Positions 1-5,597 of a stretch of 8,224 bases of DNA are shown in pieces. A program made the position numbers and the translations under genes. Every line of letters starts with the position of its first letter. Position 1 is the stretch's first letter. The notes beneath the pieces are model-generated. The model saw only the letters and a list, made by a program, of their open reading frames with translations, was not told where the DNA came from and made no database searches. The DNA lies in assembly GCA_013298325.1 (NCBI GenBank), contig JAAFHJ010000196.1, positions 1 through 8,224 of the forward strand. Reading direction: 5' to 3'. The stretch comes from Myxococcales bacterium. GTDB taxonomy: Bacteria; Myxococcota_A; Polyangia; Polyangiales; Polyangiaceae.

Positions 1-460
1 GCACAAAGGCCTCCGGGGTCCGTGCGTCCTCGGCCTGCCACCAGTAATGATCGGCCTCCGGGAGGCAGAGCACATCCATCTTTGTCGGCGCGATCGCTTC
101 CGCCACCTCGGCGCCGGTGAACGACCACTTCTCGACGTTGTAGGTCACCACCCGCAAATCGCCGCCGGTCGCCCGATGGCCGCCGAAACGCCATTTGGTC
201 AGCGGCAGCGCGAGGGCGGGAAACAGGAGCAGCGCCGCGACGACGGTCACGATCCGGGCGACGACGCCGCGCTGGTAAGCGGCCGCAAACAGACCGGAAA
301 GCGTCACGCAGCCGGCGAGCGCCACCGCGCCGGCGGGCGGCAGATGGGCGACGAGCACGCCGCCAAGCCAGCGGTCGCCGCCGACCCGGTCGCAGAGCAG
401 CGTAAGCGCGCCGACGGCGGCGAGGGCGAGGAAGAGCCGCGTCGATTTAGGCGCCGGCAC
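1..460 (-). CDS. Membrane-anchored endonuclease/exonuclease/phosphatase (EEP) family protein, 5' part only
   Basis: The first 153 residues are in the window and the rest lies beyond base 1. The N-terminal part has about three hydrophobic segments (roughly residues 8-23, 41-61 and 66-88). A typical EEP-fold opening follows at about 101: DLRVVTYNVEKW with Asn108, then DVLCLPEAD with Glu135. In EEP enzymes this Asn and Glu belong to the metal-dependent active site, so a hydrolase of phosphodiester or phosphomonoester bonds is expected. The architecture resembles YafD-like proteins with N-terminal membrane helices. The substrate cannot be told, and the catalytic His/Asp motifs of the C-terminal half are outside the window. 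I chose the GTG at 458-460 because GGAAG sits six bases upstream. This start overlaps the end of the preceding DUF2071-like gene by 14 bases, implying translational coupling in one operon. The family call is fairly sure; the exact role is unknown. Confidence 0.78.
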   Translation of the reverse strand, partial: MPAPKSTRLFLALAAVGALTLLCDRVGGDRWLGGVLVAHLPPAGAVALAGCVTLSGLFAAAYQRGVVARIVTVVAALLLFPALALPLTKWRFGGHRATGGDLRVVTYNVEKWSFTGAEVAEAIAPTKMDVLCLPEADHYWWQAEDARTPEAFV

Positions 461-1526
461 GGGGATCTTCCGCGTCCGGGACGGCGTCGTGGAGCTCCGC
501 TTCAAAGGTAAAAAACAGGTTCGGAACCCGAAAGCAGATCGGTTCTGCGTCGCCCGCGATCGCCGCCGCCGTCGCCGAAACAATCGCCCCAGGCCCCCGC
601 GGCACGAGCGGCTCGACGCGGTCGAGGGGGATCGGCAACGTGATTTCGTGACGCGTGATCCGCCGGTGCCACCGCTGGCCAGACATCGCCCGGTTCTGCG
701 GCACACAATAGGCCAAAAACTGGGACCAATCGCCGAAGGCGTCGGCCCAGGGCCCCGCAAGCTCGGGCGCCTCCGCCGGGATCAGATCGCCGGAAGCGAC
801 CGGCGCCGTCCCCTGCCCGGCGGTAAATGAAAAGCGAATTCCGCCGGCGGCGTCGCGGGTGATCTCCGAGTGCTCAAACACGTGCATCGGCATCCCCTCG
901 GTAAAGAGGCGCGCGCCGAGGGCCGGCGGCGTGAAGTCGATCCCGTTGGTAAGAAAGTAAATTCCGCGAATCCCGGTCCGCGGATCCCGCACGTGAATGC
1001 GCCAGTTCGTCTGCACCGGCGACGGAAACAGGCGCCGCAACGGCCCCAGAAAGCGGAAGCCGAAATGGCCGTGCCGGTAGGTCAAAAAAGAAAAGAGGGC
1101 CCACTCCCCGGCGCTGCCGAGACGCTCCAGTTCCAGCCCGTAGGGGACGTACTTCGCCGCGACGGCGGCCGGTACGAGGTAGTTGATGTAGAGGACATCT
1201 TCGATATCGCTCACCATCGGGGCCATCGGAAGCGGCTCCAGCCACGCCGACAAAACACGACTGTTTGCGACGCCGTTCGCAAGGAGCGCCAAGGGATGGC
1301 CGGCCGGGTGGCGCCAACGGGCCATCCGCCCGTGGTCCTCAAAGGGGCGCCCCCGGCGAAGGTCCCCCTCGACGATCCGGTAACCGATGAAAAACGCGAA
1401 CAAAAAAAGCGTGGCGATGGCGATGCAGGCACCGCGGACGGCGGGATGGAGCAGCGCGACGACCGACGCGGCGGCGGCCCCAAACGCGATCCCAAGGAGC
1501 AGAAACGGAGCGCCACGGCCGGCCAT
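447..1526 (-). CDS. DUF2071/YqjF-like protein with N-terminal membrane hairpin
   Basis: This 359-residue protein begins with two hydrophobic stretches (about residues 8-27 and 32-51), then a basic linker, then a soluble region. Around residues 113-200 it reads like DUF2071 (YqjF-type) proteins: a VLYINYLVPAAVAAKYVP segment, then LELERLG, ALFSFLTY, TNWRIHVRDPRTGIRGIYFL and FTPPALGARLF. That family is widespread and largely uncharacterised; I infer only a similar fold and give no reaction. The usual family member lacks membrane helices, so the anchor is a departure. The ATG at 1524-1526 lies 11 bases after the stop of the upstream gene and has no strong ribosome binding site, which suggests coupling to upstream translation. 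Its TAA stop (447-449) lies inside the start of the EEP gene. That the gene is real is nearly certain; the family assignment was made by eye and is moderate. Confidence 0.72.
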   Translation of the reverse strand: MAGRGAPFLLLGIAFGAAAASVVALLHPAVRGACIAIATLFLFAFFIGYRIVEGDLRRGRPFEDHGRMARWRHPAGHPLALLANGVANSRVLSAWLEPLPMAPMVSDIEDVLYINYLVPAAVAAKYVPYGLELERLGSAGEWALFSFLTYRHGHFGFRFLGPLRRLFPSPVQTNWRIHVRDPRTGIRGIYFLTNGIDFTPPALGARLFTEGMPMHVFEHSEITRDAAGGIRFSFTAGQGTAPVASGDLIPAEAPELAGPWADAFGDWSQFLAYCVPQNRAMSGQRWHRRITRHEITLPIPLDRVEPLVPRGPGAIVSATAAAIAGDAEPICFRVPNLFFTFEAELHDAVPDAEDPRAGA

Positions 1527-1537
1527 CGGCGGGGAAG

Positions 1538-2230
1538 CTACCCCGAATAGGGGCCGACGCGATCAGGGAACGGAAGATCGTCCGGGAGTTCGGCGTAGAT
1601 CACCGCGCGCCGGCCGACTTTTTCCAGCGTTGGCCGGCGGACGACCGTCGAAGATCCAAGCAATTTTCGGCGGGTCCGCGGCGAGATCGCCGTCGGCACT
1701 GCGAGCAATGCGCGCACAATTCCTGCAACGGCGCTGCCAGGAAGTCCGTGATTTTCAGCGTCGTCGGGGGCCGACACGCAGCATAGAAGCGCCTCGATTC
1801 CGAGTTCGAGGGCGCGATTGAGATCGGCCGGGGAGCGATAGACGAGGAGCCCGCAGCGGAGCGCCGCCCGGCTCGCCCGCTCGACGAAGGCAGGGACGGC
1901 GCTGGCCCGCTCAACCGGCGCGAGCGGCAGAAAGAACGGCTGCTCTTTCCCCTCGACGGCGCGGCATGCGCGCAAGATCGCGTCCTGCTCACGGAGGCGA
2001 AAGGTTTGAAATTCATCGCGTAAAGCCGAGACCAGCGTCAGCGCCGTCAGGAGAACCGCCCGCGCGATCGACTCCGACCGCCCGCCCAAGGCGGCCACGT
2101 GGAGGAGCGCGCACGGGTCCTCGGAACAGGACCACTCGGCCGCCGCAAGCCGCAAGAACTCGCGATCCCCAAGCGTGCCGGCTGCCCAGGACTGCCGGAG
2201 TTCGTGAAGCGCGTCGGGCTCACTGCTCAT
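1538..2230 (-). CDS. Hypothetical protein, 230 residues, first gene of leftward operon
   Basis: I do not recognise this protein. It has no signal peptide and no obvious membrane helix. The first 150 residues look mainly helical, rich in Leu, Ala, Arg and Glu. The tail (about 188-230) is more basic and then Pro/Asp-rich. Six cysteines are present (35, 40, 89, 126, 150, 151), including a CC pair, but no metal-binding CxxC motif is seen. Codon use, with G or C at most third positions, matches the neighbours, so the frame is credible. The ATG at 2228-2230 is the earliest possible start because an in-frame TGA lies nine bases upstream; no good Shine-Dalgarno sequence precedes it. It is followed after 11 bases by the DUF2071-like gene and is probably co-transcribed with it and the EEP gene. 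A terminator upstream (2309-2340) separates it from the KGG gene. Confidence 0.7.
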   Translation of the reverse strand: MSSEPDALHELRQSWAAGTLGDREFLRLAAAEWSCSEDPCALLHVAALGGRSESIARAVLLTALTLVSALRDEFQTFRLREQDAILRACRAVEGKEQPFFLPLAPVERASAVPAFVERASRAALRCGLLVYRSPADLNRALELGIEALLCCVSAPDDAENHGLPGSAVAGIVRALLAVPTAISPRTRRKLLGSSTVVRRPTLEKVGRRAVIYAELPDDLPFPDRVGPYSG

Positions 2231-2304
2231 AGCGGCCGTTCAACCACGCGGGTCGTCGGCTCGCCGCTGTCGCGCCGCTTACATTGCCGACCGCACATCG
2301 ACGG

Positions 2305-2340
2305 AAAACGGGGCGACCTCCGCCGCCGGAGACCGCCCCG
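2305..2340 (-). terminator. Intrinsic terminator of the KGG-protein gene
   Basis: In the minus-strand RNA the arms 2340-2327 and 2322-2309 form a 14-bp GC-rich stem around a GCGG tetraloop, directly followed by four U residues (complement of the A run 2305-2308). Two central pairs are G-U wobbles that would be A/C mismatches in plus-strand RNA, so the hairpin is stable only for leftward transcription. It starts 20 bases after the stop of the KGG gene. The U tract is short, so termination may be partial. Confidence 0.68.
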
Positions 2341-2360
2341 CCCTTCCCGCGTCCGCCCGC

Positions 2361-2606
2361 TCAGGCGTCCGAGCCGACGCCGCGCTTCTTGTGCGGGGCG
2401 AGGCCCCCTTTGCGACCGGCGACCTTCGCCTCATCGCTCGAGAACTTGTGGGCGGTCCCGGCGGTGTGGGCCGCCTTGCCCCCCTTGCTCGCGATTTCGC
2501 TGACCTTGCGCCGGTCCATCGCGGCAAATCCGCGCGGCTTTCGGGGCTTTTCCGCGGCAACTTCGCGGGTGGACGGGCTGGCGGCAGTTTCGTTTTCCTG
2601 TTTCAT
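2361..2606 (-). CDS. KGG-repeat (YciG-like) stress-associated small protein
   Basis: This is an 81-residue, strongly charged protein with two KGG-type repeats. The first is RGFAAMDRRKVSEIASKGG at residues 25-43; the second, HKFSSDEAKVAGRKGG, is at residues 53-68. The pattern 'GFAAMD...ASKGGKAAH.GTAH.F...EA..AGRKGG' is the signature of the KGG (YciG, general stress protein) family. These small hydrophilic proteins are linked to stress response in enterobacteria; the molecular function is unknown. No membrane segment or signal peptide is seen. The ATG at 2604-2606 is preferred to an in-frame TTG at 2799-2801, because GGAG lies six bases upstream of it and the added 65 residues would be Pro/Ala-rich and unlike the family. 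The gene stands alone: a terminator follows, and upstream is the divergent region before the pentose phosphate operon. Confidence 0.85.
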   Translation of the reverse strand: MKQENETAASPSTREVAAEKPRKPRGFAAMDRRKVSEIASKGGKAAHTAGTAHKFSSDEAKVAGRKGGLAPHKKRGVGSDA

Positions 2607-2792
2607 GGTCGGCTCCGAGGGCTGCGGCGCACGGGGGGCCGCGTGGGGGGTGGGGATGGGCGCCCGCTCGCCGATGCCGCCAGACGGGACACGGGCGATG
2701 GCAAAGGGGACGTTGGCGAAGGGGGGTTCGGCCGGCACCGCCCCCCTGGAGCCGGTCACCGGTGCCACGCACCGACAATCCGACCAAGAGGG

Positions 2793-2819
2793 ATGGCGCA
2801 AAAATGGCGCGTGGCCATT
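2793..2819. repeat. Tandem ATGGCGC copies 11 bp apart, second copy within an inverted repeat
   Basis: ATGGCGC occurs at 2793-2799 and again at 2804-2810, an 11-base spacing that is close to one helical turn. The second copy overlaps an inverted repeat AATGGC (2803-2808) / GCCATT (2814-2819) with a five-base spacer. It lies about 190 bases upstream of the KGG start and 330 bases upstream of gnd. Protein binding is possible but short repeats of this size also arise by chance. Confidence 0.3.
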
Positions 2820-2941
2820 CGGGCGCTAACAGCTGTGATGCATCTCGGGGGAAAAGCGTCGCGCAGCCGCTCGCAGGTTTTGCGTTCTCGTTTCGATTAC
2901 CCGGTCACCCTAAGCGCTACGGCATGGTTCCGGCGTGGTTT

Positions 2942-2962
2942 CACGCAACGCGACGTTGCGTG
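2942..2962. promoter_or_regulatory. Perfect 9-3-9 inverted repeat, candidate operator upstream of gnd
   Basis: The arms CACGCAACG (2942-2950) and CGTTGCGTG (2954-2962) are exact reverse complements around a CGA centre. The element lies 179 bases before the gnd start, in the divergent region shared with the KGG gene. It has no T run after it on either strand, so a terminator is unlikely. Size and symmetry suit a dimeric repressor or activator. No regulator gene is in the window, so the ligand and protein are unknown. Confidence 0.45.
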
Positions 2963-2981
2963 GGGGGGACGCGTCGATTCG

Positions 2982-2998
2982 GCCCCCCGCGAGGGGGC
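2982..2998. repeat. GC-rich hairpin with alternative pairing partner
   Basis: GCCCCC (2982-2987) pairs with GGGGGC (2993-2998) across a five-base loop. The same C run could instead pair with the seven-G run at 2963-2969 just upstream, giving two mutually exclusive folds if the region is transcribed. There is no T run. This could be a leader structure for gnd or only a by-product of GC-rich composition. Confidence 0.3.
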
Positions 2999-3141
2999 GA
3001 CGAGCGAGACCTCCGATTCGGCACCGCCGGGCGGGGACAAACGTTACAACGGCGGCGCAGTCGGCGGAGCACGCGCCCGCGCAGGTCCGACGGCGCTCGA
3101 TCGAAACATTGCTCGAATTCGGCGAATCCCCGGGAGAAACC

Positions 3142-4068
3142 ATGCAGATCGCGATCATTGGCCTCGGCAAGATGGGTGGAAATATGGCGGCGCGGCTCGT
3201 CGCCAAGGGGCACACCGTCGTCGGGTTCGACCCGTCGGCCGAGACCCGCGCCAAAGTCGCCGCCCTCGGCGCGACCGTCGTCGCCTCCCTCGACGAAATC
3301 CCCGCCGCCCTCACCGCCGCCGGCCCCGGCCCCCGCGCCGCCTGGGTCATGGTCCCCGCGGGCGATGCGACCGAGAGCGTCCTTCAAGCGCTCGCCAGCA
3401 AATTCGCCGCCGGCGACATCCTGATCGACGGCGGGAATGCCAACTTCAAGGACTCGAAGCGCCGCGGCGAAACCTTCGCCGCTTCGGGGCTCCGCTTCCT
3501 CGACGCCGGCACCTCCGGAGGCATCTGGGGGCGCGAGAATGGCTATTGTTTGATGGTCGGCGGCGACAAAACCGCCTTTGATCACCTGGAGCCGCTCCTC
3601 CTCGACCTCTCCCCGGGCAAAGAAGGCCTCGGCTATTTCGGCACCGCCGGCGCCGGCCACTACGCGAAAATGGTCCATAACGGCATTGAGTACGCCATGA
3701 TGCAGGCCTACGCGGAGGGCTTCGACCTCCTCGCCGCCAGCGACTACGGCTACGATCTCGCCAAGTTGGGCACCGTCTGGGGCCGCGGCAGCGTCGTCCG
3801 CTCCTGGCTCCTTGACCTCGCCGTCAATGCCTTCACCAAAGACCCGAAGCTGGAGCAAGTGCAAGGCTGGGTCGAAGATTCCGGCGAAGGGCGTTGGACC
3901 GTCGAGGAGGCAATCGCGCGAGCGGTCGCCGTGCCGACGATCGCCGCCTCGCTTTTTGCGCGCTTTTCTTCGCGGAAGCCGAACGCCTTCTCAAACCGCT
4001 TTCTTGCCGCCCTCCGTCGCGAATTCGGCGGCCACGCCGTCAAGCCGGCGGCGACGGAGGCCAAGTGA
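3142..4068 (+). CDS. gnd: 6-phosphogluconate dehydrogenase, decarboxylating, short form
   Basis: This 308-residue cytosolic enzyme should oxidise and decarboxylate 6-phosphogluconate to ribulose-5-phosphate and CO2. A Rossmann start IIGLGKMGGNMA (residues 5-16) binds the cofactor. IDGGNANFKDS (95-105) and the SGG of DAGTSGGIWG (125-127) are substrate-site motifs. AKMVHNGIEY supplies the catalytic Lys176 and Glu183, and VEDSGEGRWTVEEAI (244-258) is typical of the GndA/YqeC short class, which is about 300 residues against about 470 for the E. coli type. Asp30 stands at the end of the second Rossmann strand, where NADP-linked forms have a polar or basic set; this suggests NAD+ preference. I chose the ATG at 3142 because GGGAG lies five bases upstream and the protein then begins directly with the nucleotide fold. 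It is the first gene of the operon; zwf overlaps its TGA. Confidence 0.95.
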   Translation: MQIAIIGLGKMGGNMAARLVAKGHTVVGFDPSAETRAKVAALGATVVASLDEIPAALTAAGPGPRAAWVMVPAGDATESVLQALASKFAAGDILIDGGNANFKDSKRRGETFAASGLRFLDAGTSGGIWGRENGYCLMVGGDKTAFDHLEPLLLDLSPGKEGLGYFGTAGAGHYAKMVHNGIEYAMMQAYAEGFDLLAASDYGYDLAKLGTVWGRGSVVRSWLLDLAVNAFTKDPKLEQVQGWVEDSGEGRWTVEEAIARAVAVPTIAASLFARFSSRKPNAFSNRFLAALRREFGGHAVKPAATEAK

Positions 4069-5597
4069 GCAACCCCCTCCGCGAAGGCCTCGAAGCGGGG
4101 CGCGTCGTCCCCCCCTGCACGGTCGTCATCTTCGGCGCCGGCGGCGATCTCACCCGCCGGAAGCTCATGCCGGCCCTCTACAACCTCGCCGTCTCGCGGG
4201 CGCTCCCCGGCGGCTTCGCCGTTGTCGGCATTTCGCGCGGTGAAAAGAGCGACGACGCCTTCCGCGAAGAAATGCACGAAGCGGTCGGCACCTTCTCGCG
4301 CAAGAAGCCGATCGATCCCGGCATCTGGACCGACTTCGCCCCCGGCCTCTTTTTCCAAGCAGGCGCCTTTGGCGAGGCGGAGACCTACGCGAAGCTGAAA
4401 GAGCGCCTCGATACGATTGAGTCCTCCCGGGGAACGAAGGGGAACCGCCTCTTCTACCTGGCGGTCCCCCCGTCGGAAGTTCGTGGAATCGTAGAAGGTC
4501 TTCGCGGCGCCGGCCTCGTCGAGAAGCACACCTCAATCAGCGAACTCCCCTTCACCCGCATCATCGCGGAGAAGCCCTTCGGCCACGACCGCGCCAGCGC
4601 CGCGGCGCTTAACGGCCTCCTCGGCGAGGTTTTTGGCGAGCGCCAGGTCTTCCGTATCGACCACTACCTCGGCAAAGAGACGGTCCAGAACCTCCTCGTC
4701 TTCCGCTTTGCCAACTCGCTCTTTGAGCCGCTCTGGAATCGCGAACACGTCGATCACGTGCAGATCACCGTCGCCGAAGACATCGGCGTCGAGGGGCGCG
4801 GCCGCTTCTACGAGCAGACCGGCGCCCTCCGCGACATCGTCCAGAACCACGCCCTCCAGCTCCTCTGCCTCACGGCGATGGAGCCGCCGATCTCCCTCCA
4901 CGCCGACGCGGTCCGCGACGAAAAGGTAAAAGTTCTTCGGAGCTTGCGCCCCCTCGGTCCGCGCACGATCCGTTCGAGCGTCGTCCGCGGCCAGTACACG
5001 GGCGGCTTCGTCCGCGGCGATGAAGTCCGCGCCTACCGGCAAGAGCCCGACGTCGCCGGCGAATCGAGCACGGAGACCTTCGTCGCCATGCGCGTCTTCG
5101 TCGACAGCTGGCGCTGGGGCGGCGTCCCCTTCTACGTGCGCGCCGGCAAGCGCCTCAATCGCCGCGCGACCGAGGTGGCGATCCATTTCAAACGGGTCCC
5201 CCACGCCATTTTCCCCGTACCCGATGGTGGAATCTCGCCGAACGTCCTCACGATGCGCATCCAGCCCGACGAACAAATCGCGCTGCGCTTTACGACGAAG
5301 GAGCCGGGGCAGAACACCGTTCTTCGCGACGTCGCTATGGACTTTCGCTACGGCTCGACCTTCGGATCAAACACACCAGAAGCCTACGAGCGCCTCCTCC
5401 TCGACGCCATGCGCGGCGACGCGACGCTCTTCACGCGTGCCGACGAAGCCGAGCAGCAGTGGGCCTTCGTCGAGCCGATCCTCGCCGCCTGGCAGGAGAA
5501 TCCGACGCCGCCGCCGATGTACGACGCCGGCTCCTGGGGCCCCGAGGCCTCCCACGAGCTCCTCGCCGCCGACGGACGCCGCTGGAGGAAACCGTGA
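4065..5597 (+). CDS. zwf: Glucose-6-phosphate dehydrogenase
   Basis: This 510-residue enzyme has the usual family length and would oxidise glucose-6-phosphate to 6-phosphogluconolactone, the entry step of the oxidative pentose phosphate pathway. Motifs in order: nucleotide-binding GAGGDLTRRKL (24-34), EKPFG (169-173), the active-site signature RIDHYLGKE (197-205) with the catalytic His in DHY, VQNHALQLLCLTAMEPP (259-275), RAGKRL (359-364), and the conserved C-terminal GSWGPEASHELL (489-500). The usual Ser/Thr in GA(S/T)GDL is Gly26 here, a site that contacts the NADP 2'-phosphate in the Leuconostoc enzyme; Arg58 of the second contact appears kept. The GTG at 4065 is preferred: GGAGG ends four bases before it and its GTGA overlaps the gnd stop, as expected for coupled translation. 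The longer upstream frame is only an extension read through gnd. OpcA, encoded next, is its likely partner. Confidence 0.97.
   Translation: MSNPLREGLEAGRVVPPCTVVIFGAGGDLTRRKLMPALYNLAVSRALPGGFAVVGISRGEKSDDAFREEMHEAVGTFSRKKPIDPGIWTDFAPGLFFQAGAFGEAETYAKLKERLDTIESSRGTKGNRLFYLAVPPSEVRGIVEGLRGAGLVEKHTSISELPFTRIIAEKPFGHDRASAAALNGLLGEVFGERQVFRIDHYLGKETVQNLLVFRFANSLFEPLWNREHVDHVQITVAEDIGVEGRGRFYEQTGALRDIVQNHALQLLCLTAMEPPISLHADAVRDEKVKVLRSLRPLGPRTIRSSVVRGQYTGGFVRGDEVRAYRQEPDVAGESSTETFVAMRVFVDSWRWGGVPFYVRAGKRLNRRATEVAIHFKRVPHAIFPVPDGGISPNVLTMRIQPDEQIALRFTTKEPGQNTVLRDVAMDFRYGSTFGSNTPEAYERLLLDAMRGDATLFTRADEAEQQWAFVEPILAAWQENPTPPPMYDAGSWGPEASHELLAADGRRWRKP

Larger units (their letters stand above)
2607..3141. 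promoter_or_regulatory. Divergent intergenic region between the KGG gene and the gnd operon
   Basis: No reading frame in these 535 bases looks like a real gene: candidate frames are Pro/Arg-rich, lack family resemblance, and are shadows or upstream extensions of gnd or the KGG gene. It must carry promoters in both directions, but I cannot pick a convincing -35/-10 pair. It does contain several symmetrical elements: a G6/C6 inverted repeat (2720-2726 with 2741-2747), GGCACCG/CGGTGCC (2734-2740 with 2760-2766), a tandem ATGGCGC pair overlapping AATGGC/GCCATT (2793-2819), a perfect dyad at 2942-2962 and a GCCCCC/GGGGGC hairpin (2982-2998). The gnd ribosome binding site GGGAG is at 3132-3136. Confidence 0.6.

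Noticed and set aside
47..511. A 154-codon open frame on the plus strand at the left edge
   Set aside because: The product is low-complexity Arg/Gly/Glu-rich. The opposite strand reads as an EEP protein with membrane helices and catalytic Asn and Glu.
870..1550. A 226-codon open frame on the plus strand across the DUF2071-like gene
   Set aside because: Its product is Arg/Pro/Lys-rich with no domain, while the opposite strand encodes a membrane protein with family-like motifs and is joined to its neighbours.
2231..2304. Weak -10-like ATGTAA in front of the 230-residue gene
   Set aside because: No acceptable -35 element lies at the right spacing, so I do not list it as a promoter.
2607..2801. 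A 65-residue N-terminal extension of the KGG protein from a TTG start
   Set aside because: The extension is Pro/Ala-rich, unlike the family, and the internal ATG at 2606 has a well-placed GGAG.
2920..2935. Sigma-54-like promoter CGGCATG-N4-CGGCG upstream of gnd
   Set aside because: The -24 part and the GG-N10-GC spacing fit, but the -12 element lacks the TT of TTGC. No activator gene or evidence of nitrogen-type control is in the window.
2935..3141. An upstream in-frame ATG that would add 69 residues to Gnd
   Set aside because: It would translate through the dyad and hairpins, yields Arg/Pro-rich sequence, and the ATG at 3142 has a strong ribosome binding site and starts directly at the Rossmann fold.
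3280..3360. Extremely C-rich stretch within gnd
   Set aside because: It is explained by codons ending in C for Ala, Pro and Gly in a normal protein region, and the reading frame is intact.
3115..4029. Shared word CGAATTCGGCG before gnd and near its 3' end
   Set aside because: An 11-base match between two places in GC-rich DNA is likely chance; there is no extended similarity or inverted arrangement suggesting a mobile element.
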